The translations under genes were made by a program, and so were the position numbers. Below, one piece after another: positions 54,150 to 64,000 of a stretch of 64,000 bases of DNA. The stretch covers positions 48,895,909 to 48,959,908 of the forward strand of contig OZ023214.1 of NCBI GenBank assembly GCA_963995525.1, in the 5' to 3' direction. Source of the DNA: Escarpia spicata. Lineage: Eukaryota; Annelida; Polychaeta; Sabellida; Siboglinidae. Within the stretch, counting starts at the first letter, position 1, and every line of letters begins with the position of its first letter. The notes below the pieces were generated by a model. It saw only the letters and a program-made list of their open reading frames with translations. It was not told the DNA's origin and searched no databases.

Positions 54150-56880
54150 GATTCCCAATGCCAGCGGGCTCGCTAGCACGCTTACAAGTCTACGGGCGTT
54201 TAGAGCAGGGACGAAGTTCCTCCACACCGGTCTGTCTCTTGCCAACCCGTCGAGGGTGCCCCAGCTATGTCATGCTTCCTTCTTCTCCGCTTCTGCTGTT
54301 CTTTAACAGGTTGTTTTTGGACGTCCTCTCTTCCTTTTTCCTTCAGGGGTTCAGCGCACTACAGTTCTGGTGACTGAGTTCGCAGCACGTGGCAAATCCA
54401 TTCCCATCGTATTATGGTGATGGTGGTACGCATGTCTTTTTGATTGACAGAGGCGAATCCAGAGATAATATTCTAGGGGGGCCCAAAATCTCCAATTGCA
54501 TCCCTCCTGAAGCTTGCTAAAAACTTCCAGTGGCTGCCGAACCAAATGAATACTGGGTATGCACGACGACTCTCCAGCTCACACGACTTCCAGGTGTATA
54601 GCCACCTGTCTTAACTTCTGCATCTGTGTCCCTTCGCCTGCTGATTTTTGCCTTCCCCGCCTTCTTTTTTCAGAGACTGTATTGTGATGTTTGTTGTTGG
54701 CTTTATTAGTGTGTGTCCAATCCAACCCCACTTTCTCTTCAGGATCTGCTTGGCGACGGGTTCTTGGCTAGTCCTTTCCCACAACTCCGCGGTTCTGATT
54801 TTGTCTTGCCATTTTATGTGTAGAATGCTTCGCAGACATCGGTTGATGAAAGTCTGGATTTTGCCTAATGTTGTTCTTGACTTCTCCGTGTTTCAGAGCC
54901 GTACAACAAACCCTATTTTACGTTGGAGTTAAAATCCAGATTTTTGTTGTGATTTTTATTTTTGTGGAATTCCCGTGTCTTTTTAGTACGAGGAATACTG
55001 TCCGTGCCTTGCCCACTCTTGCTGCAGCATCTGCCTCTGTACCACATTGTTTGTCTGTCACGCTCCCTATAGGTAGGTAAAGGAACCTACTTCCTCCAGG
55101 GGTCTCCTCCTGCTACAATTAGTTTGTCATTCCTACCGCGTATTGTCATGATCTTGGTTTTGCCTCTGTTGATCATCACTTCAGACCTGTCATTGCTAAT
55201 GTTGATTTTGTGGGTGTGTGGTAGTAGTGCCAGGTCATCAGCAAACTCCAAGTCCTCAAGATTACTCCATGGTGTCCACTGCATGCCATTTCGTCTCCCG
55301 TCTGTAGTGGTCCTTTTAATCCAGATCCAATCCAGTCGGTTATGAAGATGGAGAGGAAAGGCGACAGTAGGCATCCCTGCCGACATTCCTTGGTAGGTAC
55401 TCTGGATCACGGAGATTAACTTTTCTGGAATGCCGTAGTGTTGTATCAGATTTCAGAGTGTCTTTCAACGATTCTTCTAATATGACGCGCCGCGTAGCGA
55501 TATGGACTGTGCACGATCTATCCTGTCGGAAACCTGTTTGTTGTTCTCGGAGCTTCTCATCCACTGCTGCTTTCAACTTTCATTATCACTCTGTTCAACA
55601 CTTTTCCCGGGACTGATAGTATAACTAACATCTTTCCTGTGCAGTTCCTCCATTCTCTGAGATCCCCTTTCTTGGGGAGCTTTCTCCATTTCTCTGGAAC
55701 TGTTTCGTCTTCCTAAATTCTCTCGAAGATGCTGTGCGGTATTTCCGTGGATGTGTTAATATCTGCCTATGCAATAACCAACACAAGTCCGATGTAGTTT
55801 GAAAATTGAAATTGGCCAAAGGATGACGTTTTTTATTGGAAAGTGTATTGTTTCTAATGCAGCCACTTTTGGGCATAAAGATAGTAGGAATGTGATGTCT
55901 AACATGCAAACCAGATGGGAAACTGAACCCTTGTACAGCCCCATTAAAGTTTTTCAGACACACATTCCTACAACATGACAACATATTACAGACATACATT
56001 TGTCGCTGTAGTGGTATAAAAGCAATACGAATATAAACCTGTGCAAGTTCTATAAACCTAGGCAAACAATACAAACATTCCACCACCAATAGACTCATGC
56101 AATTACAAAAAGGTGGGGCCATTCCGCCTATCCTGTATAAACATAAGAAAACTATATACCGTTTGCAAAACAAAAAGCCTGTCGACGCACCAAAACCCAA
56201 CACATTCAACAATTGGGGATATACCATGTTTGCCTTTATTGCCTTAGCTGGTATTTCATCCGGCCCTGCTACCTTTCCGTACTTTAGTTTCTTTATAGCG
56301 TTCTTGGTTTCCGTTCTACTTGGTTTATCACAGTTCAAGGGTAGAGCTGTCTGTGCTGGGGGGATCTTCTGGATCGTATCGGTTTAATAGTTCTGTGAAG
56401 TGCTCCACCCATCTCATTAGTTGGTCTTCTACCATGGTGAGGGGTGTTATGTTATAATTTGTTATATATCTGTTCATGTTTTAATTGTTTTGCTGTCCCT
56501 CCTCTGCTTGTGTTGCCGGGTTGTCTAACAAACTTCTGTTGTTTCATCTGATTCTCTTCTTTTGAGCTTATGTGTACTGTGCTTGGGCTTCGGCTTTCTG
56601 TGCTGTACTTTTTCTGCTGTTGATTAAAGTATTGTCTTCTTTTCCTTTCACACTTGTAGCTTGTGTAATGTGTTAGCTGTACGTCATCCAGTCTTTGTGC
56701 TGTGTTTTCTTTCTGCCTATTGTCTCTTTACAAGCACCAGTCCACGTCTGCTTGGCTTGTTGCCACTTAGGTTCTAGTTCAGTGTTGCATATATGTTGTC
56801 GTAGTTCTTGCAGCACCTGGTATAGATCTGTTTGAGAGGCTGATGCGGTATTTTTCTGTCATTCCCTTGTCCGGCCTTCA
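54150..56880 (-). pseudogene. Decayed LINE (non-LTR retrotransposon) reverse transcriptase region
   Basis: On the minus strand, from 56880 downward, pieces of one LINE ORF follow in order. They are AKQTWTGACKETIGRKK (about 56780), LMRWVEHFTELLNR (56410), AIKKLKYGKVAGPDEIPAKA (56310), VPEKWR and PKKGDL (55690), LREQQTGFRQDRSC (55540), DGRRNGMQWTPWSNLEDLEF then ADDLALL (55260), and ARDRPVWRNFVPALNAR (54240). This is the order of a non-LTR RT, with the FADD catalytic box and the C-terminal W-x-x-F motif. Frameshifts and stops occur throughout, part of the palm is missing, and about 430 bp at roughly 55770-56205 is foreign. I cannot assign the clade firmly; RTE-like wording is my best guess. Confidence 0.85.
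55770..56205. mobile_element. Insertion inside the dead LINE
   Basis: RT homology stops and resumes on either side of this segment. It shares the 18-mer AGGTGGGGCCATTCCGCC (about 56111) with 58471, so it belongs to a dispersed repeat family. Exact ends and target duplication could not be fixed. Confidence 0.5.
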
Positions 56881-56914
56881 GTAAATCTATGTTGTAACGT
56901 GTTCTTGTGTTGCA

Positions 56915-57275
<361 letters not shown>

Positions 57276-57384
57276 TCCCATACAGAAAACATAAACCGAC
57301 ACCGAGTCTGTTTTATAATATGTCTTGTTCAATCTATTTTATGCTAGTGTCCCAAGTTCATGCATCGCGTAATTCTACGGAAAG

Positions 57385-57408
57385 ACGGGGGGGGGGGGGG
57401 GGGGGGGG
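57385..57408. repeat. Poly(G) tract
   Basis: An unbroken run of more than 20 G follows AAAGAC. It is liable to length error in sequencing. Confidence 0.95.
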
Positions 57409-57502
57409 TGAGGCAGGGTGCTTTTGAAGACTTTCCGTCTGATCTTCACCTTCACCACCTAGAATGAATGAACGTTTATTCAGAACATTGATAACAATAA
57501 CA

Positions 57503-59445
<1,943 letters not shown>

Positions 59446-59663
59446 CCCTGCTAAAAATGTACTACAGTTTATTATTATTATACATCCATAGTAAATCATG
59501 GTGAATTATAGTAAACCAGAGTATATTGCATTTTACCATGCTTTCACCATAGTAAATCACAGTAAAATATGGTATTCACTGTAATAAACCATGCCCACGG
59601 TAAAACGTGATATTCATAGTAAAATGAAGTATTTACTTTTAGTAAACCGTTTTTTTAGCAGGG
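59446..59663. mobile_element. MITE, copy 2 (CCCTGCTAAAAA termini)
   Basis: The 218-bp element has start CCCTGCTAAAAATGTACTAC and end TTTTTTTAGCAGGG. CA flanks both sides, as in the copy at 37276-37549. The interior matches copy 1 (ACCATGCTTTCACCATAGTAA) with deletions. Confidence 0.8.
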
Positions 59664-59715
59664 CAGCCTTAGCCTTAGGCTTAGCCTAGGCTAAGGCCTA
59701 AGGCTAAGCCAATGC
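59664..59715. repeat. Near-palindrome of CTTAGCC/GGCTAAG words
   Basis: Immediately right of the MITE, CCTTAGGCTTAGCCTAGGCT and its continuation form an almost perfect inverted repeat centred on CCTAGG. GGCTAAGCC also occurs just left of the MITE, so the MITE landed in or beside this repeat. Confidence 0.65.
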
Positions 59716-60220
59716 TAAGCTAGGGTTATGGATTATGCTTCTGATTTTTGAGATGGAGGGAATATTAATCAATGTAATGTTGCGTTAAATATATAAAACA
59801 AATATTACTTGTGCACATATTACGTCAACAATTTGTATAAATTACACAATATAGTGCATAGTTCCCTTAGCACTACGAATTTGAGTAATTATATTAAATA
59901 ATATTATGTAAACAACGCGATCACAGGAAGCGGAAGTGACCGGTCTCGACTAATGTGTCAAACTGTCCTGTCTGGGGATGGAGATTGTCAGACCGTGCGA
60001 TGCAGATATTCTGCACACTTATGCACTCTGTGCGCGTGCATAAACGTGGGTTGTCTACCCTAGTTTCTAACAACAAAACAGGTTTGTATTTTTGTGTTAT
60101 ATTGAATCATTATCCGTTATCGCCGCCAGTTTTGCAAGCTGGCTTTCCGACAAATCACACTCGCAGTCACTCACACACTCACACAGTCACTCGTCACAGT
60201 GTCGGTCGCTAGCGTTGACA

Positions 60221-60301
60221 ATGAGTGACAGCCATGTCCATGAATCATTGATACGATCAATGACGATGACTGTACATTTGTTGTCGAAATGTGCAGCCAG
60301 G
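60221..60301 (+). CDS. Possible first exon of an unidentified gene (27 codons)
   Basis: An ATG at 60221 follows a CAC/TCAC-rich leader. The frame stays open (MSDSHVHESLIRSM...) to a GTCAGT donor at 60302. I do not recognise the product and see no second exon. It may be chance. Confidence 0.2.
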
Positions 60302-62454
60302 GTCAGTATACACGGCATCATGTCGGCGATAGTGGCCAAATGTAGATGATTCTATAGAGATGTCAACAGACGGCGCCGCTAATTCAGTCGGGCGAGAATC
60401 CATTAAGATTTTGCCGACTTTCAACTTGTTTCCACGTAACAATGCATTGTCACCCACTGATCATAAATTTTGTTTATTTTGAATAAAATGTCATTAACAT
60501 CATGACATTAGTATTTTTAAGATTATTGATTTTGCTGCAACTTGAATTTGAAACGGTTACACAAGCATGCTTTGAAGCTGCTACCAGTCGGGCGATTTGC
60601 ATCCGATCGTTTTGACGTGGCCCGGCTTCGCATTTAGGGGCACTCACTTTAACGAAAAATGGGTACATGAGCTTGATATCTGACGTATTAATGTGATGCA
60701 TCAAATTAAAGGTAATATAATAAACTGTTTATATCTAGAACGACATTGCAGGGAGTTTAGTGTAACGTTGTGAAAAATTACAACGAAAACAACTGTTGTT
60801 TCGTTACCATACTTATGAAAATGTAAGTTTGATGTTGTTTTGCCAAGATAATCTATTACATTTCAACTTTTAAAATATGTAAAGAAAAGCACCATTGTTG
60901 GTCCAGCTCATGTGCCCCTAAAGCTTAGAAGACACCCACCCTCCAATTTTGAACGTTTGGATGTTTCCGCAAGCGACTTCGGTAATATCCGTTGTAGCCT
61001 CGATTATCCAGGCGCCGGTGGCAGCATTCGCTGGGCCCAACATGACGGCGTGGATTATTAAGCTCCAGTCAATTTTACCGTTAGGGGGCTTTACCCCAGA
61101 TTCGGGTAGAGACGATGATTGGTTCTCAGGCCAACTATGAAATAATAAATTAAATAAGGATACACTTTTATCATTTTATCGTTTTTTTCGTAGTTTAGTG
61201 CCTTTTACTCACATGCATATTCACTAGGTGGCAGCTCTCATGGCTGTCAACAACTGGGCAGTCAAAACGCGAGTCTGAGCGAGACTATCATTCTGGCGAA
61301 GTCACGCAGCCAGGCGAGAGTCGGTTAAGTGAGACTATATGTCGGCCACTGTTGTCAGTATTACATGATGATCAGCAGATGGTAGCACCATATCACAGTT
61401 TTTTTTCATTTAGGGTACGCATTTCCCCCAAAATTGTATGTTAGATCAACATCCCACACACTTTTATTACATACAAGTTAAAGCTAATTTAATATATTTA
61501 TTACATCCTGAATTGCATTGCTAGCAGTTTCTTGTAACATTATGAAACAATATAATACATGTGTTCTGACATATTCTGTTTTAGCAGAATCATTTATACA
61601 GGTATAGTAGACCTGTACCACAATTTCTAATTTTTAAATCATAATACACAATACTCAGTATTCTTGTTCAGCTTAGAACAATGGCATAATATGTTAATGA
61701 AGGAAGTTTTTGATATAATAATTATATTTTTAAATAAAACACAAGAATCACTTCAAAATAACTTGTCTCGTTCTATTTAATATTGTATTACCTTATTGTT
61801 CCATCTACAAAACGGTAATTCACATTTGATTACTGGGCTACTCAGCTTTCATTTGATTGATTATACACTGTACTCAGTGCAAGTTACCTGTATAGTTAAA
61901 CTTAATATTAAATGGATAACTAGTTGTATTGTCTATGAAGAAGAACACATACTGATTGAGGAAATCCTCAGCTTTTCATTGCTATATTACACACCATGAC
62001 CGTTGTAAAATAATCCATCTTGTTAGTAATTAATTCATCTTGTTATATTAATTAATGTGAACTTTAGAAAAGTTAATTTTCAGCAATTCGTTGTTGCATA
62101 TAATAACTCTTTCAGAATATTGAACAATTTGCCCATGAGATGTAGCGCTAGCCACATGTTTGCTACAGCTAATGTCAGCTCGGGTAAATGTGTAATCAGA
62201 AAGGCTAATTTTAGCTTAATGAATAGGACTGACATGTCTTTGAACCCCATTATTTATAGCATTAAAACTAGCGACGTGTACTGTACTTCGAAACTGCGGC
62301 ACCAGTGGATCCGGGATTTATATATTTTTAAACATATTGTTCTTATCGATGTATTTTTATATTTATTTACATACTTTTATTGATGGACTTGTATATATGA
62401 ACATGATGATTGTCTGAAATAAATACATTATTATTATTATTATTATAATGTATT
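60302..62454. other. Intergenic, no gene recognised
   Basis: Moderate to AT-rich. A CTCF-like motif is at 61221-61236. Short ORFs (for example 60949-61140) show no family resemblance. A TTA repeat is at about 62425-62448. Confidence 0.45.
61221..61236 (+). promoter_or_regulatory. CTCF-like motif
   Basis: TCACTAGGTGGCAGCT is one base away from the bilaterian CTCF core CCACTAGGTGGCAG. Binding is inference. Confidence 0.35.
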
Positions 62455-62950
62455 GTTCTGTCTGCACAAATGGTATACATACAACTGTACATTGAATGCT
62501 GAACCACGCAGTTTTAATTTGCTATATGACACTGATCACTACAAAATGTTAGCTTCTATTAATTAATTAATTAAGGTATCTATTGTTTGCTGAGCGCTTC
62601 AGCTTTTATTTGCTGTATTACATGCAGTAATCACTAAAACATTAATCTTGTAGACTTGTTTTTAATGAATTAATTTCTTATATTAATTAATTAATTAACT
62701 TATTTTTGTTCTGTCTACACATATGGTATCCATATATTAATTGCTGAGCTATGCAGCTTTAATTTGCCATATTACTCACTGATCACAAAAAAATGCTATA
62801 TTGTTCTATTAATTAATTAATATTGATATTTTAATAATATTGTGTCCCGTCAACAAACAGTTACACTTTCATTGCTGAGCTTCCCAGTTTACATTTGCTA
62901 CATTAAATATGATATGTGTAACAAAATAATGATAAAATATAATTTAATTA
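62455..62950. repeat. Decayed tandem repeat (~120-bp units with TTAATTAATTAA)
   Basis: About four diverged units share TGTTCTGTCTACACA-ATGGTA, GCTGAGC---CAGCTTTAATTTGC, CACTGATCAC and TTAATTAATTAA. A related single unit appears near 61770-61870. No coding content. Confidence 0.6.
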
Positions 62951-63107
62951 CAAAATTTCCCTGAAAATCATGTTAATTTATGCAAATGATGTCAATACAA
63001 ATGAGTAAAATATTACTTTTTGACATAATTGTAAAGAAGGACTACAAATCTATCAATGTGCCAAATTTCATCAATAAACATTGAACAGAACTATTTTATT
63101 ATAATGG

Positions 63108-63157
63108 ACATTAGGTGGCAGCACTGGTGTTTCACAATAAGCCACTAGGTGGCAGCA
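63108..63157 (+). promoter_or_regulatory. Pair of CTCF-like motifs
   Basis: ACATTAGGTGGCAGCA (63108-63123) and CCACTAGGTGGCAGCA (63142-63157) lie in the same orientation 34 bp apart. The second matches the vertebrate CTCF core exactly. No wider repeat connects them by eye, though such words also occur inside mobile elements. Confidence 0.4.
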
Positions 63158-63776
63158 CTATTAGTTATAAAAACCGAAAAACAACATTTTATACAAGTCA
63201 CTAACAATGATAAGAATAACCTCGCGATGGATTCTATGGAAGCTTTACGCAATCCGCACGTGCATGTGACTAAATATATTAACATATGCATGAAAATAAG
63301 CCATGGCAAATATGCATGAGATTTACAGGTTCATGCATGAGATGGACGCAAAATGTGTGAGACTCATGCCAAATGCATGAGATTTGGTAGCTCTGAACCT
63401 ATACTGGCTACGCCTATGGATCACATGACATGTTATCCAGTTTAGACATGTTTTTTATACTCATATGTACGGGGCTTGTCGACGAGCGTCCCACTAATAT
63501 TATTACTATAAACATAATGTTTTCATACAAATATGAAGAATATTTTGTGAAATACATCCATATTGTACCTTCCTACCAGTTATTTATTTCATGTTATGCA
63601 AACAAATTGTTAAACAAGTTGGTTTTTGTGAAATACTTGCAATTTTTGTGCAAAACAACACTGCCCCATGTAAATCAATGAACCGGCTATAACCAATGAA
63701 AAACAGATGTTGACGTAATTGCCTTCGAAAGTCACGCTCAGTTCTCGTAAGTCATACAGAGACTAACTGCGGCAGA
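63158..63776. other. Upstream region of the candidate rightmost gene
   Basis: It includes four ATGCATGAGA-type words at 63285-63390 (CATGCATGAGAT repeated imperfectly) and an 83-codon AT-rich ORF at 63430-63681 that I regard as random. Confidence 0.4.
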
Positions 63777-63786
63777 TCTCGCGAGA
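63777..63786. promoter_or_regulatory. TCTCGCGAGA core-promoter element
   Basis: This palindrome is a known promoter element of constitutively expressed animal genes. It lies 27 bp upstream of an ATG and donor, in a locally CpG-rich patch, which fits a promoter. Confidence 0.6.
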
Positions 63787-63812
63787 TTCGAGAAGACGCA
63801 TCTTGGAGTGTG

Positions 63813-63821
63813 ATGGATAAC
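63813..63821 (+). CDS. Candidate first coding exon (ATG GAT AAC, then GTGAGT donor)
   Basis: Directly downstream of TCTCGCGAGA, TGTGATGGATAAC is followed by the strong donor GTGAGT (63822). Three codons (M-D-N) would be encoded, phase 0, with the remaining exons beyond the window. The product cannot be told. Confidence 0.45.
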
Positions 63822-64000
63822 GTGAGTTATAATAATTTATATACATTCAATTCACTACCAGCCGTAGCATATCCAATTTCCAAAATATAAGTACATGCTT
63901 CAATTTCATAAAATATGTTTCTTAAAGGGAAATGCACTTATATACATGTAGAATCTTGTGTTCATGTGTTGCGCCTCTATGTGGCTGCACCATAACAAGC

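Noticed and set aside
62057..62383. 108-codon plus-strand ORF
   Set aside because: The composition is AT-rich and random-looking, with no domain and no splice context.

Overview
The window is animal nuclear DNA. It carries spliced genes with GT-AG introns, long intergenic stretches, a large satellite array, decayed retrotransposons, small DNA-transposon derivatives and microsatellites. The repeat content suggests a marine invertebrate: a LINE ORF1 motif of the LEQYSR type, a DIRS/Ngaro-like element with RNase H and an SGNH ORF, and dispersed SINE-like repeats. I lean towards a mollusc, but that is inference and nothing here fixes the species.

Layout. Positions 1-25857 are one complex satellite array. 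About 470-bp core modules alternate with runs of 100-106-bp sub-repeats, and large blocks are duplicated almost unchanged. The array stops abruptly in a truncated DIRS/Ngaro-like retroelement read on the minus strand (25858-27293; gag-like ORF, reverse transcriptase lost, RNase H kept). Upstream of it on that strand lie seven ~120-bp tandem repeats (27484-28360) and an intact SGNH-hydrolase ORF (28607-29209). Diverged satellite resumes at about 29655-30475. Positions 30.5-39.3 kb hold no complete gene. They contain a solo-LTR-like sequence, a THAP zinc-finger exon that lacks one zinc ligand, a family of minus-strand exon-like repeats, and a putative DNA-transposon remnant with a nested MITE.

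Two housekeeping genes are recognisable. NUDCD1, a CS/p23-domain protein, lies on the plus strand in eight exons from 39290 to 48390, with its first coding exon not found. MRPL52, mitochondrial large-subunit ribosomal protein mL52, lies on the minus strand with exons between 51934 and 50003 and a possible tiny first exon near 53571. The two genes are convergent, tail to tail, about 1.6 kb apart. NUDCD1 introns carry a 20-bp minisatellite that ends at a splice acceptor, a TTAA-flanked foldback element and a hAT-type element with a perfect 8-bp target duplication.

Downstream are another hAT-like element (52167-52780), a dead LINE on the minus strand (about 54150-56880), very long CA/GT microsatellites (56915-57720), a second copy of the MITE (59446-59663) and AT-rich intergenic DNA with three CTCF-like motifs. 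At the far right a TCTCGCGAGA promoter element stands just ahead of an ATG and a splice donor (63777-63827), which looks like the first exon of a gene that continues beyond the window.

I found no new enzymatic or defence system. The most unusual structure is the satellite, whose core contains a fossil LINE ORF1 segment and whose sub-repeat reads, on the minus strand, as a 34-residue repeat resembling a leucine-rich repeat.
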